This document shows, in pieces, positions 50,625-62,894 of a stretch of DNA of 64,000 nucleotides; position 1 is the first letter of the stretch, and each line of letters opens with the position of its first letter. The notes beneath the pieces were generated by a model. It made no database searches, was not told the origin of the DNA, and saw only the letters and a program-made list of their open reading frames with translations. The stretch lies in NCBI RefSeq assembly GCF_003254395.2, contig NC_037648.1:13640330-13704329 (forward strand), read 5' to 3'. The DNA comes from Apis mellifera. Taxonomy: Eukaryota > Arthropoda > Insecta > Hymenoptera > Apidae. The translations under genes were made by a program, and so were the position numbers.

Positions 50625-51992
50625 TCACGGCCCGTTCACGGCGGCGTTCGGGGGTAACGAGTGACCCGTGACCAGACTGCTCTCCGCCGGTTTCCCGATG
50701 CGAAGTATCGATTGCAGGGACGCCACCTCGGAGGCGAGACGATCCAGCCTCGACTTCACCTCCCTCTCGTTCTCGGGTACGGTGGAAACGGTCGAGCCGG
50801 TCCACTCGGCGCCCAATGAGATGCCCGAGTCGCGTTCGTCGCTCGAGCCCTCGTTGTCCCACGGCGGTGACGCCCTCGGCCCCGGCTCCTGTTTAATACC
50901 CTGCAGGGCCAGCAGAGCGCTCGCCGCGTCCTTGTCGCCTATGCGCGACTTGTGCCTCAGTTTGTGAGGTAGGCTGTTGTTGGCGGCCGGATTTTGCGAG
51001 CTCACGACCAATTGGGGCCCCTCGTCCCCGCTCCCGGACGACAACTCGAACGGCGACTGGGCGCGTCGGCCGCGCGACAGGTTGAGGGCGCTCGTCGTGT
51101 CCAGATGCATGGCCGGGTGGGGGTAAGTGTATTGGAAGCTCTCCGTTTCAGGATACGAGGGCGTCTCGGCCACGTACAACTGCGCCGGCGATCTCGGCGA
51201 TCTCGCGCCGCTTACCGGCTGATGTATGACCGACGTGTGGACAGGGCTCGGCGTTCTCGCGTAGAGGAGGGCCGCAGAGGGCGGTATCTTCGCCCTTTTC
51301 ACGCCTATCGGCGGCTCAGTTGGCAACGCCGCCAGCACGTGCTCGGTGCTGATCACGGACTCGCCGCATATGCCGAATTTATCGCGTATAGCCTCGAGCT
51401 GCGCCTTCAGAATGTGATTCTCCTTGCTGAGCTCCATCACGCGCTGCTCGAGCACCATGTCGTTGAAACGCCTCTTCTCTCGCGATCGTTTGGCCGCCTC
51501 GTTGTTACGCCTTCTGCGGTCCCAGTAGCTGTCGTCCTTCTTGTTGTCCGGGATGAACTCCCGTTGCTTGCGCTGGGAAAATAGCTCTTTTCTGATGTCG
51601 AAGTTCGGGGGGAAATTTTCTGGATGTGTCACCTGTTGGGCGTCGTGGTGGTGGTGCGACTGTTGCTGCTGCTGTTGCTGTTGCTGCGTCTGTTGTTGCG
51701 GTTGATGGTGGTGATGGTGTTGCTGGGGGGGCTGCTGTTGCGGCGGCGGCGGTTGGTGTTGGGGCTGGTGCTGGTGCTGCTGCTGTTGCTGCTGCTGTTG
51801 CAACGTTAACGGCGGCCCGCCATGATGGACCGGGTGGGTGAGGGGCGGCAGGGGCCCGTGGGCGTCGTGGCCACCGTGGCCGCCGTGGCTCGTGTGCGCT
51901 ATCGTGTGAGTGGCCGGCATATTGCTGTTCAGGCACGCGGTCTCACCATTGATGGGCGATCCACTCTGACGGGCGACAATTTCTGCCACCAT
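50625..51992 (-). CDS. vri: vrille, bZIP (NFIL3/E4BP4-type) transcription factor
   Basis: Single-exon coding region of 455 residues. The bZIP region at about 154-207 (DDSYWDRRRRNNEAAKRSRE, then a leucine-zipper heptad run ending near IRDKFGICGE) carries the NNEAAKRSREKRR basic signature of the PAR-like/NFIL3 family and is preceded by FSQRKQREFIPDNKK, typical of insect vrille. The N-terminal third is His/Gln/Pro-rich with several polyQ and polyH runs (65-116). In flies VRI represses Clock transcription through RTTAYGTAAY sites and is activated by CLK/CYC through E-boxes. The ORF lies in a sharply GC-richer island. A splice acceptor (cgcag at 52013-52017) lies 20 bases upstream of the ATG, so one or more non-coding 5' exons lie further right. 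Confidence 0.93.
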   Translation of the reverse strand: MVAEIVARQSGSPINGETACLNSNMPATHTIAHTSHGGHGGHDAHGPLPPLTHPVHHGGPPLTLQQQQQQQQHQHQPQHQPPPPQQQPPQQHHHHHQPQQQTQQQQQQQQQSHHHHDAQQVTHPENFPPNFDIRKELFSQRKQREFIPDNKKDDSYWDRRRRNNEAAKRSREKRRFNDMVLEQRVMELSKENHILKAQLEAIRDKFGICGESVISTEHVLAALPTEPPIGVKRAKIPPSAALLYARTPSPVHTSVIHQPVSGARSPRSPAQLYVAETPSYPETESFQYTYPHPAMHLDTTSALNLSRGRRAQSPFELSSGSGDEGPQLVVSSQNPAANNSLPHKLRHKSRIGDKDAASALLALQGIKQEPGPRASPPWDNEGSSDERDSGISLGAEWTGSTVSTVPENEREVKSRLDRLASEVASLQSILRIGKPAESSLVTGHSLPPNAAVNGP

Positions 51993-52012
51993 AATTTGTC
52001 TTCTTAGTACAT
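51993..52012 (-). other. vri: 5' UTR part of the vrille coding exon
   Basis: A pyrimidine-rich tract ending in AG (52014-52013) marks the acceptor. The 20 bases to the ATG contain no in-frame Met extension. Confidence 0.55.
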
Positions 52013-52320
52013 CTGCGAAAACGAGAATGGAATGAATTAGTGGAACGGACTGTACTATACGCTATACTGTACGATATTAACCGACTCTCCGACTCTTGGA
52101 TTAATAAGGATCGTATATATTACGGCGATGATTTCAAAGAGGAGAGAACGATTCCCGAGTCGACACACGAGTTTATTAACGGCGGTGACGAGAGTAGTGC
52201 CAACGGCTAGTCGTGCCAACCGACTCGATGACATGGCTAGTCACCTAAGACGCAAATAGATCGGGGGATGGGACTGTATAATCTGCGATCGATAATTCGC
52301 TCGAGCGTGAGATTCTGCAC

Positions 52321-52326
<6 letters not shown>

Positions 52327-52362
<36 letters not shown>
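52327..52362. repeat. (TC)n microsatellite upstream of vrille
   Basis: About 18 uninterrupted CT units. Confidence 0.95.
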
Positions 52363-52813
52363 AATATTCTTCCCGTATTATTATATTATTACTCGTTCCA
52401 TTTTATTCACGATTTTCGACACGAACAATTTCTCAAGTTTTTTTCTTTCTTTCAATGGAAACAATTCCAAGCAGTGTAGCAGTGACGCAAAACCGTCCGC
52501 GTTTCCGATCCTAACCACGTACGAAACGTAATCCTTGTACGGTAAAGTGTCCGTCACGCGACACGTCTGTCGAGTGACGGCGGCCATTGTGGAAAAGAAG
52601 GTCGCGCGATACGGAAGAAGGAAAACAATCTCGCGAGAGGAGATTTCTACCTCCTTCCTATATGTCGTCATTTTTTTCTTCTACACGCACGCACACACGC
52701 ACGTGTCGATTACGAGCGCGGCTGTTTCAAATTATATATCGATGCGTGTACACGATCGAGTACTTTCCTTATTCGAAACCGGAGGGACTCCAATTCGATC
52801 GACCGCGATTCGC

Positions 52814-52841
52814 GACGACGACGACGACGACGACGACGACG
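52814..52841. repeat. (GAC)n trinucleotide repeat
   Basis: About nine GAC/ACG units. The poly-Asp and poly-Arg open frames across it are by-products. Confidence 0.9.
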
Positions 52842-53574
52842 TGATTCAATGTAATTCATTCCTTCCTTATGACACACCGCGTAATAAACTATAACAACGA
52901 TCCGAAGTGTAATCAAACCATCCTTGCTAATCCGATGACGCGCGATTTATGAAAACTGATCGTCGGAACAGCTAACGCGACTTCGAATAACTCTTCGATG
53001 ATAATCGACGATATTTCCCGGAACGAATTTCTCCGCTCCGTTCCAATTAATCTGTTTCTACCGATGAATACTTTTGTGGAATGAAAAGATCCGTGACGTG
53101 AAATAAAATAATAGACACGATACGATAAATAACGTGTTGTTTACTCGTTTTTTTTTTCTTTACATTTATCTTATCTACGAGAGCAAATATTAATAAAAAA
53201 AAAAAAGAAAGGAAAAAGAAGAGAAAAAAAATCACCGAGGACGGTTGCCAAGTAAGTAGTATAGTCACGCGCCGTTAAGTGTACGTTCAAGGTGCGCACA
53301 CTGTGTATACATCAAGAGGCCATTTGTATTCGCGTAATGCACGCCACCTAAGATCATTGCCTTAACGCCGTGTTTGCACGGTGAGCGCGTTAAATCGTTT
53401 ATACAACCGATCCCCTGTGCCGGCAACGTGGCGAAGATACGCCGCATATTTCGGCCCCTCGAGGACGATCGTTTCGTTGAATACGCGTAGGCGTGGCAAC
53501 GTGGTAGATGACGCTCATGCTCAACAACAAGTATACGAGTATCTCCTCCCGTAAAATTTTTCGTGACCGTTATA

Positions 53575-53600
53575 CGAGAGAGAGAGAGAGAGAGAGAGAG
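53575..53600. repeat. (GA)n microsatellite
   Basis: About 13 GA units in the vrille upstream region. Confidence 0.9.
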
Positions 53601-54864
53601 TGGCTCGGTAGACGAAAGGCAAAGGTGAAGAATTCCGAGAGATCGAGGGACGTGCCTGTACTGCCAACAATACCGGTCCGGGTACAAGTCGCAAAATAGC
53701 CTTGGGTAAGGTCGGGCTATTCCCCAAGGTCGGGAGTGTCAGCGAACCCAGCGCCACTCGACGGGGAATAAAAATTTACCGTCGATATCAATTGCGGAAT
53801 AATTCGTCGTTCGAAATTTTGGCGCTTTTTTTTCCTTACACCGGCGATAATTCGAACCGAGTCAAACGAATTGTTACACGTAACAAACGCGATTGTATTT
53901 ATGAAAATGCGTATTCTTAAACGAATTTTTCTTAAATTTAAAGATTATTACGCGAAGGACATACAAGTCATTTTTAATCGTTTCTTATATGCGTATTGTA
54001 TTTGACTCGAGCGGTGAGCAAAAAGTTGACCAGTCTCGTTTAGAGTCGTTGACGAGTGAAAATGGTGGTCGCGTTTAACGTTTGCAATATTAAAATTTAA
54101 AACGTTTGCGATGTAACGATGACATATGCGTGAACTTTTGCCAGGGCACAATTACATAAGATACAGAGCGCGATCGGTGGTCGTGTGATCAAATATTACG
54201 CGACGGATTCTCGTAATGTGTTAATTAGCCGCGATAAACGTCTGGGGTAATAATACTATGATTTAGTAATTTTTTTTTAGTAATTTCTCGGGAGGGAAAA
54301 TAAAGCCACGATAATCCACGACCTAGGAAATAAAATAATAATATTTCATTGAATTATCGATTTTTTTGTATTCTATCGTATTATTTATCGCAACACATAC
54401 TAACTTCTAAGCAGTTAGAAATAATTTGTTGTTCACGTGTGCTTGTTAAAATGCTCGAATGTTTTCATGTTGACTTTATCGTTAGAAAACGTGCGAGTAT
54501 AATCCAAGTGATAGTTATGTAAGAAAGCACGTGTGTCCCTGCAAAACGTGCCACGTGCTCTAATGACACTATCCGTTTATGGATTACAACGTAAAAATAT
54601 TTATTTATTCAAGCTTCGGCATTTATAATACAAATACGATTGTTTGGATTTTTTACGCACATACGTGCTGATTAACGGAAATGCAATGTAATTTCCTTTT
54701 TCGAACGATTCTTTATGCTATGCATTATCAATGTCGATCAATATATGAAAAGAATTTAAATAAATTTAATTTCCTTCGTGAATCATGCTTTACATTGACA
54801 ATACTTTGTAAGTGAAATTAACGAAGTAATCTATTTTCGTAAGAAATAAATGATATGAAATATT

Positions 54865-55645
54865 ATGCTCGTGACGTCACGACTTGCGCGCGCATTCTTT
54901 TCGATAATCGAAATTAAAAGATCGCGAAATTTCGATAATCGAACGAGTGTCATGGTGGAATTTCTAACGGGTGCCACAGCATAGTGACGTTTGATAAAAA
55001 AATTTGAAAAACAACCGTTCTGCGTCTAAATATCCGTTCGTGTCGTTTATATTACGCGTAAGAGAAGTGCGTGAGAATGAAATTTAATTAATAATATGCG
55101 TTTATTGTGTGAGGAAGCATATACTTTCCCTGGTATTGTCTTCCATCAAAGACACCTAAATGAACAAGTAAGTTTTCTCGTATTTTTCACGAATTATTTA
55201 CGCATGTTGTTTTTTTTTAACTCTTTTCTCATAATTAATTTTCTAACGGATTTTTATTAATAATTATATATCGGTTTAATTTCTTAATTATCGAAATAAT
55301 TTAATTTCGAAAGAAACGAACGATTTGTTTAAAGTTGCTTATGACGTCACGCTGCAGAGCGACGCGCGCATCTCTTCGATAATCGATAATTAAAGAATCG
55401 CGATCGAGTAAAATTTCGATAATCGAAGGAGTGTCATGGCGGAATTTCTAACGGGTACCTTTGCATAGTGACGCTTTGATAAAAAATTTGAGAAATTACC
55501 GTTTTGCATCCAAATATTCGCTTCTGTCGTTTAGATTACGTATACGAGAAGTGCATGCGAGTGAAATTTATAATATGTGTATTTATCGTGTGAAGAAGGA
55601 ATAAACATATACTTTCCCTCGTACTACTCTTCTATCAAATTTCTT
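54865..55645. repeat. Tandem duplicate of a roughly 280-base non-coding module, each with a CRE
   Basis: 54865-55150 and 55335-55641 align over most of their length. Both contain TGACGTCA (54872-54879 and 55342-55349), then a GC-rich patch, repeated cgataatcga elements, gagtgtcatgg, ggaatttctaacgggt, catagtgacg and catatactttccct, in the same order. The spacing is about 470 bases. No coding frame is shared. Confidence 0.85.
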
Positions 55646-57343
55646 CTACGAGAGGTGAATCTCATCATACTTTTTTTTATTTTACGTTTGTCGAATAATT
55701 AACCTTTCAAGGAATTCTTATTAACGCTAATATATTTAACTTCGATAAGAAACAAAATATGCGATTCGAGTAGATTAGGATATCGAACTTGCAACTCGAT
55801 CGAGAGCGAGCGAGAGAAAGAAACGCGTTGGTAAGAAAGAGTAAGAGAGAAATCGAAACGGCAAACTTGTGAATTAACCGTTGAAACACGCGGGCAGAGT
55901 TACGTAAGGGTCTCGTTGCATCGTGTACGCGTGCGTTTCTTCTATCCACGTGCTGTACGCGCTCGTTAGAAGTGAATGTCAGCCGCTTATATCGCGGAAG
56001 CCCCTTACCATCCGGGTAAATATGCCGACGTATATACGTGAATCTCTTCTAATCACGTACTTCTGGCCGAGAAACGTGCCACTATGACCTCGCACAGCTG
56101 TAGTTTTACAATCTGTCAAGTCTGCTGCCTGCCTGTCCTTCCCTCTATCGATTATATTATATCTTATACCTTAAATTATCTTCGCATCGGCTGCGTCACG
56201 GTTAGTTAGAAACTGTTCCACTCGACTGTTTCTGGGAAACACGACCAATATCGACGTTTCATAATGCAGAGTCGGTAATTACGCCTCTCGTATTTGAAGA
56301 TAATCTTTCCACATTTTTCGCCAGAGGGCAGTAATAAAAATTTAAAAGAAACGTTGGAGACCTCGATATATTTACGACGATCACGTACAAGCCGCGTCAC
56401 GGAATATTGTATTACATTTTCGCATGGGAAAAATTCAATAGTTCAATTTCGTTTCACTTAAATTTCCCATTCTTATAATTTTTCCTACATATTCGTGCTC
56501 TTTTTTATTGTTATATATCGTTGAATTATATATTATATATAATATTATATATCATATATTGGACTCGCTATAACAGGTGTTCTCTATCAAAGAATAACGA
56601 GACTCGATAAACAAAGAATCTTCGAAACAGTTTGATATTGATGAGAATTAATTAGATCTATGAATTTTGACGACTTAAATCTCGAATTGCATCCGATTGT
56701 TGGCAAATATAATTTTTATTACACGCTACAAACGATAAATGTTAGTTAAAATATTGATAAAAAAAAATAAAAAATTCTCGAAATTTGTGAAGAGCGCGGT
56801 TTAATTTATTATTTAAAAAAAAAAATGCACGATAAAATACACGGACGTAATAAAGGCGATTCAAAAAGATAGAGTATCGAGTTGGGTAAAAATGGGTTCT
56901 TAATTTCCGTTGCAATGTCGAGAGGTGTATAGTTAAGACACGAACCCCGCTCGAAATTGAGCAATCACCTGGAATTTCACTCGCGAAGTTACGTATACAC
57001 GGGCTTGCGTGACTCACATCGTCGCAGCCAGTTCTATCGATCCGACGATTTTTGCCAGAGTGGAAAACATCGCCCACATAAAATTTCTGTCGTGACGAAA
57101 TGCACGTAGACAGGGTGCACGCCAACCCACGTATTTTATTCTATCGGGTATATGCCGCGTATATATCCCGAAACGATTACAAATAACCTCTCCAATTGAA
57201 TCATCGAATTTTCCATCCACGTAACACGAGTCCACGAAACATGTTACCGTGTTTTGAAATCGGGCCCACATGCACTTCCGCTTGATTCTTTTAATTTCGT
57301 CCAATTCCGCCGCGTGACGATTTCCAAGTAACAAAAGTTCCTT

Positions 57344-57361
57344 TCTAACCTAACCTAACCT
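57344..57361. repeat. Short interstitial TTAGG-type repeat
   Basis: CTAACCTAACCTAACCT is about three units of the insect telomere repeat (TTAGG) on the opposite strand. Too short to be a telomere relic with confidence. Confidence 0.6.
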
Positions 57362-60300
57362 CCATCGACTATAATTTCATTGCAGAGACAAAGAAGAGGA
57401 GGAGGGGAAAATTACACTTCTGATCATCGGTAATCGACCATCCTATCCGTAGTACATACTTTCGAGGAACCGAATCACTCGACTCGGGTACACGACACAT
57501 TCTCGGTGAGTCATATTTAGCCATTACATGTTTCTTTATGTGTATATTAGCGTGCACTAACGGGAGCCCTAAGAGCTCGTGGTTGCGCGCGACGCGGCCG
57601 TGTATATGGAAACACGGTGAAACGCGCACGCACGTTCGCGCATATACCAGGAACGTATAACACGGAGGGACGAGGTTGTCGCCCCCTTCTCGCGAAACTG
57701 GAAAATTTATCGAGAGCAACGAACACACGCTGCCCGACCTAAAACTTTATGGCCCCTCGTAAATGCTGGCGAACGATTCGTTAGAGAATAATAGACGCAG
57801 CAGAGGCCGGTATTCCGAACGCGAAATTATCGAATGGCTGTGGAATCGCAATTAGGATAGAATTTTGCAACGTTTAACAATTGTGCATAATTTTCCTCGA
57901 ACGATCGATAAAAATGCAGAAATTTCCACGTCTCGGTGGGAAAATGATAATTATAAACGCGAGAACGTAGCGAAACTAGTATTCGATTGTGCAAACTGTC
58001 CTATAACGGGAAGATCGTATCGATAAACGGTACGCGTGTGTGTTGTGCGGTTTTCGTTCTCTGTGGGGTCAATATTTCTCCATGGAGATAATAATAGCAA
58101 ACCTTTGGCGCGCGTCACGCACACATGGAATAATTACGTAGTATTGGGCAAGCGTTGGAATTGATCCGACCGGAGCGTGAGTTGCGTTAAACGTTATATT
58201 ACTATTCCTTCCTATTCTCGAATTCACATTTCGGCCATCGCGCTTCCATGAAACATAATAACATTGCCGCGATATATCCGTAAACTGCGACGAAACGGCG
58301 CGGTACAGGATATATACTTTTATTTCACTGCCCAGGAATTCCCAGCAGTTTTTTTCAATGCGCTCGAGAAGAAAATTTTCTTGTTTTTCCTTTCCTCGAA
58401 GTGTCAATAATCTATCTATCTGTATTTGTATTACGACTTATAAACTTTTCGGTTTCGTGTTTCGTATTTAAAGGAGAACTCGATACACGCGATCGACTGT
58501 CGCGATTCAAGTGATCGCGACCGATAAATGAGGGATCGATTCGCGCATGCGTGGACGGACTGCAACGGCGCAAGAAACAAACCACGTGACGTAAACGACG
58601 CACACGTGTTGCGCGTATCGCAAGAATCACGTTTCCGTTTAAAAAGCATAGATGGACACACGCGTTACTCGCTCTTATGTGTGTCTCTCTTACAGCGAAA
58701 ATAACACGCTGAATTCGCGGCTCAATTCTTGAATTATAAATCGCAATTAGATCGATTCTCGAGTGTCACGTGCACCGGCCTACTCGTGTCGCTCGGTTGC
58801 GCAACGTGACACTACCCCAGAAGTTAATGATGCAATTTAAATGACAACGCTATACGTAAACAACGAATATGCATATGCAAACGCATATAAACGATACGGA
58901 CATTTTTTCTCTCTCTTTTTTTTCCTCTCTTTTTTTTTTCTCTCTCTCTACGAGAGAATTAATTAAAACGATCTTTATTACGGATTCAAGATTTTTATAT
59001 ACGGATTAATAATTGAATGTCGTTGAAATTCAATTCGACGAAACACGCCGTTTCCCGCGATATTATTAATAATGCGCGATGACTCGATTAAAAACGGCCA
59101 CGATGAATGATCGCACGACGCAATTGCATATATATAATTTCCTGTTTTTTTTTTTCTTCTTCTTTTTTTTTCTTCTTCTTCTTATCTTGATTCGCGGATA
59201 TTTTATTTTTAATCGATAGCTACACATTAGACACTGAAGACAGCGTGTCGTATTAAGCAAAAGCATTGAGATTATCATTGAGAGACCATTATCAAGTTCC
59301 ACGCGGTATTAGCTGACCCCCTGATAACGTTATAAATAGGAGAGAGAGGGGGGAGGGAAAAAAGTGTCATTGGGAAAATAAGATGACGAGCCGTTTATCA
59401 ATTAGCCATTAATGCGCTTTTGCAATTTTGTTTTTCATGAAATTCGAGATTTATCCTTTCGAATCGAACGCGATCTCGCACGAACGAACATATATGTGAT
59501 AGTAAAGGTAGCGAAAAAGATTATGCATCGATCAGGAACACGGGTCTCGTTGTCACGCGTGCACGTTTCGAATCGTCACGAACGATTGCGCAACGTAACG
59601 CGCATGCGCGAAACTCGAACAAATTTACGCGGCGTGTCCTATCCATTTTTCCCCGTGAATCAGCACGAGGAAATTCCAAGTTCCAGTTTCCTTTAATCCT
59701 CGACGAGATTAAGAATGGAAAAATCTTGATAATAATAATAATAATAATAATCTCGTGGTTCGAAATTCGGGGGACGAATGCCAACCGGGCGTTTGTTTTT
59801 CTTCTGACGCCAGCTTTTCGGCGAATACGGCATGCAACCGCAACGAACAGACGGATACAGCGGTCCCCGGTCTTCGAGGAAATTTATTTCACGGTTAATC
59901 TTTCGCCGAATCCGTTGCACGCCTGATCTAACTGGAGATCAATGCAAATATACGCGTTATAATTGAGAATATATATATATATATATATATTTAAAAGTTT
60001 AGAAATTGTATTTCAAAATTCTATTGTTTTTATGTTTATTTGATTTTTCTCAAGAAAAATTTCATCAAAGTTTAAATTAATCTCGTCGAGATTATGTATA
60101 TATATATATATAGTAACGTGAGATAAGTGACAGAAAAAGAAATTAATATTATTATTATATTTGTGACCTTGCTCAACAAATAGAAAAACTATCGTAAAAA
60201 ACAAAAGTGAAGAAATCATTACATAATAACGATCTTATCGTTATTTTCCTTCGAATATACGAGACTGTTAACGATAGAGAAACACACGATTGGATGAAAT

Positions 60301-62662
60301 ACAATAGGAATACGTAGCAGGGTTAAACGTGCGTTATCGCCCTTTGCCGTACTTCGAGGCGCGCATTGTTCGCGTTCTTTTCTTCTGTTTGCTCCAAATT
60401 GTCTCAACTCGGCCGCGTGACGCACGGTTATGTAACGACAAAAGCGCGCTGTTTCTCCGTAACAGTGGTGACGGTGCGCATTATACACCGAACGCTATAT
60501 AACTCCCCCCCTTCCACCCATCCGCACCTTCCTTCGCTTTCTAGCTCTTTCCTCGTCCGACATAGACATATCTTCTAGCCACCTATTTCCCCTCCCACTC
60601 TCTCTTATCGACGTCTTAAGGACACGACCGTTACATCCGTCCCATTACCCTGAAACTGGACACGCGAGTTACCAAATTCCTCGCGTTCGAACTACGTTAT
60701 CGACCGATTTCTTCCGGAGAAATTTCTCGAGCCGGTCGGATTTACACGTTTGTCGGATAGATTAGAACGCGTTACGTAATGTTATACGTTCGTGGGCGTG
60801 TTTCAAAATCCCTTCATTCACTCGCCGCACGCTCATCGGTCGAGAATCTGTCACCATTTTCGGTTGATCTTGCAGCGTACCGAAGGGTCAATTTTAGGAT
60901 ATATACCGACGATCGGTATATATATATATATCTTGACCGATCGAGTCGAGAAACGTCGGATAAGATAAAGCGTTGGCATTATCGCAGTTGGATTGCAAGT
61001 ATTTCGTTTTTTTTTTTTCTCTTTCTTTCTTTTTTTTCGCGAGACATTTTTAGCGGTTAGAGGCAGGCGGTATTTAAACGAGAAGGGGACGATAGAGAGG
61101 AGAGCGAGCGTTCCAAAAATGCGGGGATAGAAACGCGGCGCGGGCCTGAAATAGTTCTCGGAGTACGTCGAACTTTAAGTACAGTACATAAAGGCACGTG
61201 CACAATGCCAGCCACTCGATACGGCTCGGCCGTGCGTGTTACGATTGCGGTCAGCGCTCACGTAACAGCCGACCGCTGATACCGTTATCGGACCGACACA
61301 GGCATTTCGAACCGGTCTCCGATTTCGTTTCCCGCTCATTATGCAATTGGCCCGCGATAACGCGATCGCCAACCGAAAAAAACAAAAAGGCAGAACACGC
61401 GACGACATCCTTCTTCTTCTTCTTCTTCTCCTTCCTTCTCTACACTTTTTTTCCTCCGTTTTTTTTTTTTTTTTTTTGCTACCTCGACTTCTCGCCTCCC
61501 ATTGTTCACGCCTCGGTGAGCAATGTTACTTCGCGCATCCTGTTCGATTTTGGAGCACTTCGTTTATATACAGTTAAACGAAACGGTTACGGTCTGCTCA
61601 CGCGTGTATGGTCATTGAGGGCAAAAATATACGTGCGATTGACGATGAAATGATCTTGAAATCTTGGGATGGATAGTAGAGTGTAAGGAACAGAAGTGAC
61701 GTAACAGAAGTCTGGGAAATTATACAATAGGCAGATAAACGAGCAATGAACCGAAAGTTGGAGCGTTGATCGATTCAATAAGCCGGTTCATTTATTTCCG
61801 AATAGAATCGCAATATCGAGAAAACTCGTGTTTATAAATCGAGCGAGCGAGATCGATTATTTATCGCTTATTATTTATTCGGAATTTAATACGAAATGTC
61901 GTCCATCTTTACCTTGTTTCTTTTCTCTCTCTCTCTCTCTCTCCCTTTCTTACAATCAATTCAAATCGTATCATTCTATTACACGCCCGTTCTTTCAACG
62001 CGATACGCCGGCACAACCTTGACTGCCACCATTCGACTATTTTCGTCCGCGATAATTCGTGGCCCATTTAGAAGCACGCGCGATGATAGTAGTATTTCGT
62101 TCGTTATCTCGAGACGTGCAAACAATAATGAAATCGTCGTTGGTAAAAATATATCGGCGGTAAAAATAACACCATGGGAAAGAGAGATGTGCGAGGGAAC
62201 GCGCGACGAATAACGAAACCACGGCGAATAATTACGAGTCATCGGTATTAATTTCCCGTTTATCTGAATTTCCACGCGTTCCACGTGAGCTATCGGCGTG
62301 ATCGCGTCGATCGCGTTTCTCGTCTCGCGACACGTGACCTCAGCTAACGTGTTTGCGAATACGTATTACGTAACGAACACGTGGAACGGATACCAATGAC
62401 GAGTAAACGACGACGACGCCGACGACGACGACATACGCGCGTCGTGAATTTCTTTCGATCGGCCGGTTACATCGGGCGCTTCCCGATCAATCTCGACGGG
62501 AAACTTGGCGCGATAGCGGACCGGCCGGAGTGGGCGTTTCGACTGATAAACAATGCGCAGCCGGCTTAAGAAATAACACGCGGTGCGTGATGCAACTGCC
62601 GCGGCGGTGCACAGCATAGAAATGCTCGCGCAATTCGCGCGCGTCTAGGGTCTAGCCTAGCG

Positions 62663-62668
<6 letters not shown>

Positions 62669-62713
<45 letters not shown>

Positions 62714-62736
62714 TCTCTCTCTCTCTCCCTCTCTCC
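62669..62736. repeat. (TC)n microsatellite
   Basis: About 65 bases of CT with a few CCC interruptions, between E-box clusters upstream of vrille. Confidence 0.95.
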
Positions 62737-62894
62737 TTTTATTCGCTCTTCTATGGCTGCTCTCCCGCCACGTGACTCCTACACGTGCACGCTGTGTTAT
62801 GCTAGACCATTCACCTTCGTTGCATAATAGAAACGCGAAAAGGTCATCGGGAACAACGGAGCCTGATATTTCCTAATATGATTGATAAATCGCG

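Larger units (their letters stand above)
52018..62870. promoter_or_regulatory. Upstream region of vrille, rich in CACGTG E-boxes
   Basis: About 11 kb without a supportable coding gene, GC-richer than the left half of the window and rich in CpG. It should contain the vrille 5' UTR exons and promoters. Exact CACGTG at 52700, 54434, 54528, 54552, 55947, 58583, 58603, 58767, 61195, 62282, 62331, 62378, 62769 and 62782 (first base). VRI/PDP1-type sites ATTACGTAAC at 62365-62374 and GTTACGTAAT at 60771-60780. Where transcription starts cannot be decided from sequence. Confidence 0.45.

Noticed and set aside
50994..51584. 196-codon plus-strand open frame in vrille
   Set aside because: Antisense of the bZIP coding region in GC-rich DNA, where stops are rare in all frames.
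51505..51936. Ala/Pro/Thr-rich minus-strand frame inside vrille
   Set aside because: Frame-shifted reading of the CAG/CAC repeats that encode the Gln/His tracts.
57344..57361. Telomere relic
   Set aside because: Only about three TTAGG-type units; such short runs occur by chance and in promoters.
59757..59770. GGTTCGAAATTC resembling a tRNA B box
   Set aside because: Not a full B box, and no A box or cloverleaf could be made around it.
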